A DNA stretch of 9,524 nt from a bacterium (lineage in GTDB: Bacteria; Armatimonadota; HRBIN16). The notes beneath the pieces were generated by a model. That model did not search any database. It saw only the letters and a program-made list of their open reading frames with translations, and was not told the origin of the DNA. Position numbers and translations under genes: made by a program. Shown piece after piece: positions 1 to 5,457 of this stretch. The stretch spans positions 1-9,524 of the forward strand of contig JANWXG010000085.1 of the NCBI GenBank assembly GCA_025057335.1, read 5' to 3'. Position 1 is the first letter of the stretch. The number at the start of each line of letters is the position of its first letter.

Positions 1-1
1 A

Positions 2-685
2 TATCAATACCTGGACAGTACTCATCCCTTCACGCAGTGGCTGCGCACGTATCTGCTGTGGGCGCACATTCTGGGTGTGGAGCCGCAGGTGTTTGCCTAC
101 CCGCCTGATTCCGCGCGGGCGGTGCACGACGGGCTGCGCTGGCAAGGACAGAACCTGTGGGTGGAACAGTCCCTGCTGGAGCGTATCCCCCCACGCCTGC
201 TGGCCATCCTGGCTGTGCACCGCTACGTGGAGGAGGAGGTATGGCGCCGCTATCTGCCTGTCCCCTGGCTGCTCGGAGCGCTCGCAGCTGCCTTCAGTGT
301 CGCCGTTGCCGCTTACCTGCAACGGGTGTTCGGGGCGAACCTGCTATGGCATCTGGTGCACCTGTTCGTGTTGCCCCTGCTGCTCGACCTGCCCTCGCTG
401 CTGCGGGAATACGCCCGCCTGCGCGCAGATGAGGAGACGCAACAGCGACTGGCAGAACCCGAGATGTTTTTCCAGGCGTTAGAGACGGCGATAGTGGAGA
501 GCTATCGAGACGGCGACACGGAGCGCTATCTGCGCAGGAGCCTCAAGCGGCTCAACCGCCTGCGCGCGAGGCGGGGAGAGCCTGCCCTGACGCTGGAGCA
601 GGTGAAGGCGCGCGCAGGCGTTCTTCAGCGCCATGAAGAGGAACAAACCTTCGCGAAGATGAACAGTGCATCACAGGAGGAGTAA
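2..685 (+). CDS. Partial membrane protein with a degenerate M48-peptidase-like layout
   Basis: The reading frame is open to the left edge, so the N-terminus is missing; 227 residues are visible, ending in TAA at 683-685. The order of elements follows M48 (HtpX/Ste24-type) membrane metallopeptidases. A 'LGVEPQVFAY' strand (residues 25-33) comes first, then 'NLWVEQSLLE' (51-60), then a helix 'RLLAILAVHRYVEEE' (65-79) where HEXXH would sit. A hydrophobic hairpin follows (about 86-104 and 114-130), and then 'REYARLRADEE' (135-145) with a P..F..AL.T helix, resembling the E-x-x-A-D segment that carries the third zinc ligand. The metal-binding residues are not intact: HEXXH reads HRYVE, and the glutamate expected three residues before AD is Arg. 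This suggests an inactive homologue or pseudopeptidase, but the family call is by eye. The C-terminal 60 residues are charged and probably cytoplasmic. The gene runs 9 nt ahead of the LD-carboxypeptidase, whose ribosome binding site lies in its last codons, so the two are probably co-transcribed. Confidence 0.55.
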   Translation, partial: YQYLDSTHPFTQWLRTYLLWAHILGVEPQVFAYPPDSARAVHDGLRWQGQNLWVEQSLLERIPPRLLAILAVHRYVEEEVWRRYLPVPWLLGALAAAFSVAVAAYLQRVFGANLLWHLVHLFVLPLLLDLPSLLREYARLRADEETQQRLAEPEMFFQALETAIVESYRDGDTERYLRRSLKRLNRLRARRGEPALTLEQVKARAGVLQRHEEEQTFAKMNSASQEE

Positions 686-694
686 CGGTTCGGT

Positions 695-1630
695 ATGCCT
701 CGTATCAAACCGCCTGCGATACGTCCGGGCGACACGATTGGTGTTGTGTCGCCCAGCAGCTATAAATCGCTGGAAGCCCTGCAACCTGGCATCCAGAAGG
801 TGGTGCAACGCGGTTACCGCTTGGTGTTTGGGGAGCACGCCTTTGACCGCCGCGGCTATCTGGCAGGGGAAGACCGTGACCGCGCCGCCGACCTCAACGC
901 GATGTTCGCCAACCCTGACGTGAAAGCCATTCTCTGCACACGCGGTGGATACGGCGCCTCGCGCATTCTGGACTACCTGGACTGGGACGTTATCCGCGCC
1001 CACCCCAAACCGTTCATCGGCTACAGCGACATCACTACCCTGCATCTGGCGTTCCTGCGCCACACGGAGATGGTGGTTTTCTACGCGCCGATGATTATCA
1101 CTCTAGCGCGCGACGTTTCAAGGCTGGCCGTTGAGAACCTGTTCGAGCTGCTGGAGCAACCGCGACCGCTGGGCACCTACGACACTCGTGAGGGAAACGT
1201 GCGGACGCTGGTGCCCGGGATAGCGGAGGGCGAGCTGACGGGCGGCTGCCTGTGCCTGGTGACCGCAGCCTGCGGCACGCCAGAACAGGTAGACGCACGA
1301 GGGAAAATCCTGTGCCTCGAGGATGTGGACGAGCCGCCCTACGCGGTAGACCGTATGCTCACGCAGCTGAAACGGTGCGGTGTGCTGGACGAGGCGGCAG
1401 GCTTTGTGATAGGCGAAATCACCAACTGGGAACAACACGTCCATGACCCCGCCGAGACGCTTACCATTGAGCAAATCTGGCAAGATATCCTCGCACCGCT
1501 AGGCAAACCTGCTATCGTCGGCTTTCCGTTCGGGCACATGACCAATCCGCTCACGCTACCGCTGGGGGTGCGAGCTAGGTTAGACGCTACTGCCGGCACC
1601 CTCACCTTGCTGGAGCCGGCAGTATCCTGA
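695..1630 (+). CDS. ldcA: LD-carboxypeptidase, peptidase family S66 (LdcA/MccF type)
   Basis: This 311-residue cytoplasmic serine peptidase has the family's usual length. Members remove the terminal D-alanine from L,D-linked muropeptide tetrapeptides during cell-wall recycling; the MccF branch instead cleaves microcin C-like nucleotide peptides. The N-terminus 'KPPAIRPGDTIGVVSPSS' is typical and supports the ATG at 695, although the AGGAGG (675-680) is a rather long 14 nt away. The S66 catalytic set is intact: nucleophile Ser111 in GYSDITTLH, Glu209 in 'CLEDVDEPPY' and His281 in 'GFPFGHMTNP'. The conserved CTRGGYGASR segment (81-90) is also present, so the enzyme should be active. There is no signal peptide. 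It follows the M48-like gene by 9 nt and converges on the iron-sulfur carrier gene. Sequence alone does not separate a recycling LdcA from a MccF-type resistance peptidase; absence of microcin genes nearby favours recycling. Confidence 0.93.
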   Translation: MPRIKPPAIRPGDTIGVVSPSSYKSLEALQPGIQKVVQRGYRLVFGEHAFDRRGYLAGEDRDRAADLNAMFANPDVKAILCTRGGYGASRILDYLDWDVIRAHPKPFIGYSDITTLHLAFLRHTEMVVFYAPMIITLARDVSRLAVENLFELLEQPRPLGTYDTREGNVRTLVPGIAEGELTGGCLCLVTAACGTPEQVDARGKILCLEDVDEPPYAVDRMLTQLKRCGVLDEAAGFVIGEITNWEQHVHDPAETLTIEQIWQDILAPLGKPAIVGFPFGHMTNPLTLPLGVRARLDATAGTLTLLEPAVS

Positions 1631-1647
1631 GACCTTCTCACACCCAA

Positions 1648-1683
1648 GGCAGTAGCAGCACAGAGGAGTACTGAACTGCTGCC
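1648..1683. terminator. Bulged hairpin between two convergent genes, weak terminator candidate
   Basis: GGCA (1648-1651) plus GCAG (1655-1658) pair with CTGC (1676-1679) plus TGCC (1680-1683), leaving a GTA bulge. It is the only evident stem in the 63 nt between the ends of the LD-carboxypeptidase and iron-sulfur carrier genes. No real T-run follows on either strand, so termination here is inferred from position. Confidence 0.3.
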
Positions 1684-1693
1684 GCGAGGGGCT

Positions 1694-2062
1694 TTAGTAG
1701 CTGCCGCAGCAACCGCAGCCACTGGCAGCCTGCCCCTCATCGGTGGCGAAGGACTGCCCACAACCACAGGAGCGGATGGCGTTGGGATTATCGATCTTGA
1801 ACCCGCCGCCCAGGCTATCCTCCACAAAGTCCACTTCTGAGCCACTCATGTAGCCCAGGCTCAACGGGTCGATCACAATCTTCACACCGTGCGAGTCGAA
1901 GACCTGATCGCCCTCGTCGACGATGTCGTCAATCGCCATCCCGTATTGCAACCCAGAACATCCGCCACCGGAGACGAACACCCGCAGCATCGCATCGCTC
2001 TTCCCCTGCGCCTCCATGATGCTGCGTATCTCAGCTGCTGCCCGTTCGGTAAGGGTAATCAT
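1694..2062 (-). CDS. erpA: A-type iron-sulfur cluster carrier (HesB/IscA/ErpA family)
   Basis: This 122-residue cytoplasmic protein is an A-type carrier that binds Fe-S clusters or iron and passes clusters to target enzymes. The three family cysteines are present: Cys35 in 'SGGGCSGLQYGM', and Cys99 and Cys101 in 'RSCGCGQSF'. The 'IDPLSLGYMSGSEVDF' core (64-79) is also typical. The product starts 'MITLTERAAAEIRSIM', a normal N-terminus. An AAGGAG (2076-2081 on the minus strand) lies 13 nt upstream of the ATG. Past the usual end at the CGCG motif there is a tail 'GQAASGCGCCGSY' with three further cysteines (116, 118, 119). The symbol is used at family level; IscA, ErpA and HesB/SufA cannot be separated here. 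No isc, suf or nif genes are adjacent, so this looks like a stand-alone carrier. Two minus-strand TATAAT boxes lie upstream. Confidence 0.92.
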   Translation of the reverse strand: MITLTERAAAEIRSIMEAQGKSDAMLRVFVSGGGCSGLQYGMAIDDIVDEGDQVFDSHGVKIVIDPLSLGYMSGSEVDFVEDSLGGGFKIDNPNAIRSCGCGQSFATDEGQAASGCGCCGSY

Positions 2063-2102
2063 CGCGCTCTACTCACTCCTTGCTAGAAACTTGGACGTCT
2101 CG

Positions 2103-2108
2103 ATTATA
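2103..2108 (-). promoter_or_regulatory. Candidate proximal -10 box for the iron-sulfur carrier gene
   Basis: A perfect TATAAT on the minus strand would place the start of transcription near 2096, about 34 nt before the ATG at 2062. No convincing -35 hexamer sits 16-18 nt upstream; the 17 nt position reads GACTGT. The call therefore rests on the -10 and its position. Confidence 0.4.
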
Positions 2109-2181
2109 CCCGCGCTGACCACAAGACAGTCCGCCTGCGGTTACTGTCCCGTGTGTAAATCCAGAATGTTTAGCCATAGAA

Positions 2182-2210
2182 ATTATATCCGATTTTCGCA
2201 GTCCAAGCAA
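2182..2210 (-). promoter_or_regulatory. Candidate distal promoter upstream of the iron-sulfur carrier gene
   Basis: On the minus strand, TTGCTT (2210-2205) is followed after exactly 17 nt by a perfect TATAAT (2187-2182). Transcription would start near 2175. That is about 113 nt before the carrier gene, and almost at the ATG (2177) of a 34-codon open frame that ends just before it. The -35 matches the consensus at only three of six positions. Confidence 0.5.
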
Positions 2211-2277
2211 GAGGAGGCGCCACCTTTGCATCACCTCTACCCTGCCGCGCCTCCGATAGCACAGGGAGGATACGAAG

Positions 2278-2312
2278 CACTCCCCACGTGGCTCTCCACC
2301 ACGAGGGGAGTG
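2278..2312. repeat. Strong 13-bp hairpin (inverted repeat)
   Basis: CACTCCCC (2278-2285) pairs with GGGGAGTG (2305-2312). After a single A/A mismatch, CGTGG (2287-2291) pairs with CCACG (2299-2303), leaving a 7 nt loop. It sits about 70 nt past the NlpC/P60 stop in the direction of transcription. The lack of a T-run on either side argues against a simple intrinsic terminator. Confidence 0.75.
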
Positions 2313-2381
2313 TCTCTCCAACAGAGTAGCTCCGATGAGGGTCTGGCTACTGGATTTCGCGTGGCGCTAGCGTTCTCGCGT

Positions 2382-3350
2382 TCACTTGGTGATACGACGC
2401 GCCCCAAGGTAGCGCTGGCGGTAGTAGCCCTCATCCAGACTATCGATGCGCACGCGCCCTCTGGCGCTGGAGGCGTGGATGAACTTCCCATTACCGATGT
2501 AGATGCCCACGTGCGAAGCACCGCGCCGATAGGTCTGGAAGAACACCAAGTCGCCCGGCTGTAACTCCTCACGGGACACAGGAGTGCCTCTGCGGAATTG
2601 CGCACTGGCAGAGTGTGGCAGTTCAATGCCTGCACGCTGCCGATAGATGTAGCGGGTGAACCCAGAGCAGTCGAACCCACTGCGTGAGGAGCCTCCCCAG
2701 CGGTAGCGCACGCCCTGATATCTGGAGGCAGTGCGCACGATGACCTCACCCAACGAGCTGCCCCCCTCTGTCTCTCGAGCCAAGCTGGCTTGCATTCGGG
2801 CGCGGCGCAACGCGACAGCACGCGTGCTTTTGCTTTTTGGAGTGCTGGACGGCTGGGAGCGCTTCGCCACCTTTCGCGCCGTGTTTGCTGGGGATTTCGC
2901 ACCAAGCGTGCCCGTGACCGTCACCAGGTCCTCTCGTACCCAGCCTGTCTGTCCGCTGGAGAGTCGCACTTGCAGCCAGTTCCCCCGACGGGCTGTTACA
3001 GTGACAGAATGCCCCTTGTCCAGCAGGGTCACCGAGCGGTCGGTGCGGTTGGGAGCGTAGCGCACGCACACCCTGTCCCGACGGATGACCCCTTTCTTAC
3101 GCATGGTCGCGGGTACTACCTTGGGAACCACTGGAGCTGGAATACGCAAGCGGGTGCCTGGCTGCAACGAGTCCGCGTTCCTCAAACCGTTTGCCCGCAC
3201 AATATCTTGAGGAAGTACCTTATACCGCTTCGCTAAAGACCACACCGTATCGTTTTCCCTTACGACAACTATCCGCTGAGCAAACGCAGCCGTAGCACAC
3301 CACACACTGCATGTGACGAGTACACTGCCTACGATAAGCCACCCTCGCAT
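2382..3350 (-). CDS. Secreted LysM-SH3-NlpC/P60 peptidoglycan endopeptidase
   Basis: This 322-residue exported cell-wall hydrolase has a Sec signal peptide at residues 1-25 (MRGW..., hydrophobic core, AFA before the cut). A LysM domain (about 26-72, 'VRENDTVWSLAKRY', 'LQPGTRLRIP') binds glycan strands. An SH3b-like domain (about 86-145, 'GNWLQVRLSSGQTGWV') follows. A basic, Ser/Thr/Lys-rich linker (about 146-198) leads to the NlpC/P60 domain (about 199-322). The catalytic residues are Cys228 in 'SGFDCSGFTRYIY', His280 in 'ASHVGIYIGNG' and His292 in 'FIHASS', so the enzyme should be active on stem-peptide D-Glu-diaminopimelate bonds. The ATG at 3350 is chosen because AGGAGG sits 7 nt before it and the signal peptide starts there; an upstream in-frame ATG at 3386 would add 12 non-signal residues. 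It diverges from the FmdB gene. A role in cell separation or wall remodelling is inferred from the family. Confidence 0.94.
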   Translation of the reverse strand: MRGWLIVGSVLVTCSVWCATAAFAQRIVVVRENDTVWSLAKRYKVLPQDIVRANGLRNADSLQPGTRLRIPAPVVPKVVPATMRKKGVIRRDRVCVRYAPNRTDRSVTLLDKGHSVTVTARRGNWLQVRLSSGQTGWVREDLVTVTGTLGAKSPANTARKVAKRSQPSSTPKSKSTRAVALRRARMQASLARETEGGSSLGEVIVRTASRYQGVRYRWGGSSRSGFDCSGFTRYIYRQRAGIELPHSASAQFRRGTPVSREELQPGDLVFFQTYRRGASHVGIYIGNGKFIHASSARGRVRIDSLDEGYYRQRYLGARRITK

Positions 3351-3400
3351 CCATTCACCTCCTGAGCATACTATATTTTGGGGCACTCCGCCCTACCGCG

Positions 3401-3429
3401 GAGGCAACACTTTGCCTCACAAAAGTGTT
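3401..3429. promoter_or_regulatory. Two overlapping, mutually exclusive hairpins in the NlpC/P60-FmdB divergent region
   Basis: GAGGCAA (3401-3407) can pair with TTGCCTC (3412-3418) around a 4 nt loop. Alternatively AACACTTT (3406-3413) can pair with AAAGTGTT (3422-3429) around an 8 nt loop. Both stems are perfect and share bases 3406-3413, so only one can form at a time. The interval is upstream of both divergent genes. Whether it is transcribed depends on unmapped starts. Confidence 0.5.
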
Positions 3430-3482
3430 TATTTCGAGGAGGTAGCGCCGATTCCTCCTGCCCTAACCCTTTTTGGCACGGC

Positions 3483-3512
3483 TTGACCGCCCCTTTCTTT
3501 GATTGTCATAAT
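3483..3512 (+). promoter_or_regulatory. Candidate promoter for the FmdB gene
   Basis: TTGACC (3483-3488, five of six consensus bases) and CATAAT (3507-3512, five of six) are 18 nt apart, followed by more A/T-rich sequence. Transcription would begin near 3519, giving a short leader that starts just before the GGAGGTGAT ribosome binding site at 3521-3529. Confidence 0.6.
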
Positions 3513-3536
3513 AATATATTGGAGGTGATGTGCAAA

Positions 3537-3791
3537 ATGCCCACTTACGGTTATCGGTGTGAGAGCTGCGGCGTAGAGTTCGAACGATTTCAGCGCATTA
3601 CCGAGCCGCCTGTGACGGAGTGCCCAGAGTGTGGCGGCACGGTGCGAAGGTTGTTGTACCCAGTAGGTATTCTCTTCAAGGGACCTGGATTCCATATTAC
3701 TGACTATCGCAAGTCTAACGGCTCCTCCGCCGAAAGCAAGTCAGAGGGAGAATCCGGCAAGAAGGAAGAGCCGATTGCAGGTATTGTGTAG
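3537..3791 (+). CDS. FmdB-family zinc-ribbon protein
   Basis: This is a small protein of 84 residues. It begins 'MPTYGYRCESCG', the family's hallmark start, so the ATG at 3537 is preferred over the longer open frame beginning at 3378. GGAGGTGAT (3521-3529) precedes it by 7 nt. Two CxxC pairs (Cys8/Cys11 and Cys29/Cys32) form a single zinc ribbon. The conserved 'GILFKGPGFHITDYR' (44-58) follows, then a polar, charged, probably disordered tail rich in Ser, Glu and Lys (59-79). FmdB proteins were named for putative regulators linked to formamidase and amidase genes, but most members have no defined function. No amidase gene is nearby, so no pathway can be assigned. It diverges from the NlpC/P60 gene and ends at a good terminator, so it is probably monocistronic. 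Confidence 0.93.
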   Translation: MPTYGYRCESCGVEFERFQRITEPPVTECPECGGTVRRLLYPVGILFKGPGFHITDYRKSNGSSAESKSEGESGKKEEPIAGIV

Positions 3792-3844
3792 CTTCTCCGA
3801 GTCGTTGCGTCACTGCCGAGGGTCGCTGTAAGCGTTTGATGATG

Positions 3845-3878
3845 ACCCTGCCCTTTTGGAGGGCAGGGTTATTGTTCT
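3845..3878 (+). terminator. Intrinsic terminator of the FmdB gene
   Basis: ACCCTGCCC (3845-3853) pairs perfectly with GGGCAGGGT (3861-3869) around a 7 nt loop and is followed by TTATTGTTCT. The hairpin lies 54 nt past the FmdB stop. On the opposite strand the sequence after the stem is not T-rich, so it is at best a weak barrier to the convergent AAA transcript. Confidence 0.82.
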
Positions 3879-3954
3879 CGTCGGGCACGCTTCCCTGTCG
3901 TCGCCGAGGTACGTCGTTGGCGCGCAGGAGCAGGGGGTTGTCAGTGGATGCCCG

Positions 3955-5457
3955 TTACCTCGCCTCTGCCTCTGGCGGAGAGGAGGCGGGGCGTGCTCGG
4001 TCGCGCGCCCATAGACGCAGCGCTTCGATGTTCTCGCGCATGGTGCGTGACAGAGGCACAGTGCGCTCAATCTCCTGCAAGATCGTCTCGTCGTCCAGTT
4101 CAGCGCCTCGGTGGAAGGCATCGAACAGCGCGGAGATGATGACCTGCTCGATTTCTGCGCCGCTGAAGCCCTCTGCTGCCTCAGCCAACTTGCTCACGTT
4201 GAACCGCTGCGGGTCGCGTCCCCGCTTGCGCAAGTGAATCGCGAAAATCTCCTCCCGCTCCTTCTGACTGGGCAGGTCGATGAAGAAAATCTCGTCGAAG
4301 CGTCCTTTACGCAGCAGCTCGGGAGGCAGAGCGCTCACGTCGTTCGCGGTCGCCACGACGAACACAGGCGCCTGCTTCTCCTGCAGCCACGTGAGGAAGG
4401 AGGCGAACACGCGCGCAGTGGTGCCCCCGTCGGAGAAGCCCGAAGACTGTGAACCTGCAAACCCTTTCTCCAGCTCGTCAATCCACAGCACCGCAGGAGC
4501 CACCGATTCGGCGGTGCGAATCGCCCGACGCATGTTCTCCTCGGACGCGCCTACCAGCCCCGCGAAGATGCGTCCCACATCCATACGCAGCACAGGCAGT
4601 TTCCACAGCGAGCCGATGGAGCGCGCCGCTAGGCTCTTGCCGCAGCCCTGCACGCCGATCAGCAGCACCCCTTTCGGAGCGGGTAAACCGAAGCGTTGCG
4701 CCTCGTCAGTGAAGGCGCGTGTGCGCTTGCGGATCCAGTCCTTCAACAGGTCCAGCCCCCCAACGTTTTCAAAGGCTTCGGTCGCGCGATAGTACTCCAG
4801 AATGCCCGACTTGCGGATAATCTGCTCCTTCTCCCACAGCACCACTTCCACATCCAGTCGGCGCTTCTGCACGAGCGAGCGGGCGAACACGTTCTCCGCC
4901 TCCAACAGCGTCAACCCCGTCGCCGCCTTCAGGAGCATCTCGCGCTGCTCGGGGGTCAGCGATACATCCACGTTGGGATTATCCCTGACCGACTCGATGA
5001 CCCGGTCCAGCATCTCGCCAATCTCTTCCACCGTCGGCAGGGGCACGTCGATGACCGTGATCTCCTTCTCCAGCTCAGGAGGCAACACCAGCACGGGCGC
5101 CAAGAGAAACACCGTGATATACGTGCGGCGCAGCAAGCGACTGAGGTCTCGCATTTGGCGTTTGACCACGCTGTCGCTGAGGGCGGTGTGGAAATCCTTC
5201 AGCAGCACCACAGAATGCTGAGGCAAGCGCTCGATGCTCAGGAGCACCTCTACGGGGCGCTGTGTGGTCGTGTCTCTTTGCCCCGGATGCTCCACCAGCC
5301 CTGTGGTTATGCTCCAGCAGTACAGACGCTTGTTCAAGCGAGAGGTCACGGAGCGTAGCTCTTCCTCTACACGCTGCTCTTCCGACGAGAGAAGGTAGAC
5401 AATGGGATACCTCGCCCGAATCAGCGTCTCCAGTTCCTGGCGGAAGGTACTGTTCAT
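3955..5457 (-). CDS. Ycf46-like AAA ATPase
   Basis: This 500-residue soluble ATPase resembles cyanobacterial and plastid Ycf46. The N-terminal part (about 1-215, 'ELETLIRARYPIVYLLSSEE' at 8-27) is the non-AAA portion that precedes the motor in that family. The AAA module (about 228-450) has Walker A 'GVQGCGKS' (268-275, Lys274), Walker B 'VLWIDELE' (323-330, Asp327/Glu328) and sensor 1 'VVATAND' (367-373). An arginine-finger segment 'LLRKGRFDE' (381-389) and sensor 2 'GFSGAEIEQ' (430-438) follow. All catalytic residues are present. 'IDLPSQKEREEIFAIHLRKRGRDP' (393-416) is close to the Ycf46 signature. The start at 5457 follows AGGAGG by 6 nt and overlaps the transporter stop as ATGA, so translation is probably coupled. 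Ycf46 has been linked to inorganic-carbon use in cyanobacteria; its partner and substrate here are unknown. No protease domain or membrane segment is visible. Confidence 0.9.
   Translation of the reverse strand: MNSTFRQELETLIRARYPIVYLLSSEEQRVEEELRSVTSRLNKRLYCWSITTGLVEHPGQRDTTTQRPVEVLLSIERLPQHSVVLLKDFHTALSDSVVKRQMRDLSRLLRRTYITVFLLAPVLVLPPELEKEITVIDVPLPTVEEIGEMLDRVIESVRDNPNVDVSLTPEQREMLLKAATGLTLLEAENVFARSLVQKRRLDVEVVLWEKEQIIRKSGILEYYRATEAFENVGGLDLLKDWIRKRTRAFTDEAQRFGLPAPKGVLLIGVQGCGKSLAARSIGSLWKLPVLRMDVGRIFAGLVGASEENMRRAIRTAESVAPAVLWIDELEKGFAGSQSSGFSDGGTTARVFASFLTWLQEKQAPVFVVATANDVSALPPELLRKGRFDEIFFIDLPSQKEREEIFAIHLRKRGRDPQRFNVSKLAEAAEGFSGAEIEQVIISALFDAFHRGAELDDETILQEIERTVPLSRTMRENIEALRLWARDRARPASSPPEAEAR

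Larger units (their letters stand above)
2063..2381. other. Gene-free, hairpin-rich interval between the iron-sulfur carrier and NlpC/P60 genes
   Basis: No convincing gene lies in these 319 nt. The left half holds two minus-strand TATAAT boxes and a short open frame (2073-2177, minus, 34 codons) of unknown status. The right half holds successive inverted repeats. GGAGGCGC (2213-2220) pairs with GCGCCTCC (2247-2254). A long stem lies at 2278-2312. AGTAGC (2325-2330) pairs with GCTACT (2346-2351). None is followed by a T-run. The interval is downstream of the NlpC/P60 stop and upstream of the carrier, so it could be a transcription boundary, an RNA element or a dispersed repeat. Confidence 0.6.

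Noticed and set aside
75..482. Open frame of 135 codons in another frame of the M48-like gene
   Set aside because: Cys/Arg-rich composition of an out-of-frame reading; the frame at 2-685 has a coherent membrane-protein sequence and runs into the next gene's ribosome binding site.
1339..1845. Minus-strand frame of 168 codons across the 3' ends of the LD-carboxypeptidase and iron-sulfur carrier genes
   Set aside because: It overlaps two well-identified genes and has a low-complexity Ala/Ser/Pro composition with no family resemblance.
1923..2564. Plus-strand frame of 213 codons covering the interval between the carrier and NlpC/P60 genes
   Set aside because: It is antisense to the ends of both genes, crosses the hairpin cluster and has no recognisable sequence or suitable ribosome binding site.
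2237..2905. Minus-strand frame of 222 codons inside the NlpC/P60 gene
   Set aside because: It is a frame-shifted reading of the NlpC/P60 domain, whose own frame contains all catalytic motifs.
3378..3536. N-terminal extension of the FmdB protein
   Set aside because: It reads through the hairpin pair and promoter; the family start MPTYGYRC and a strong ribosome binding site fix the start at 3537.
4696..5358. Plus-strand frame of 220 codons antisense to the AAA ATPase
   Set aside because: It is rich in Gln, His and Leu, as expected for the complement of a GC-biased gene, and lies wholly within a protein with intact AAA motifs.
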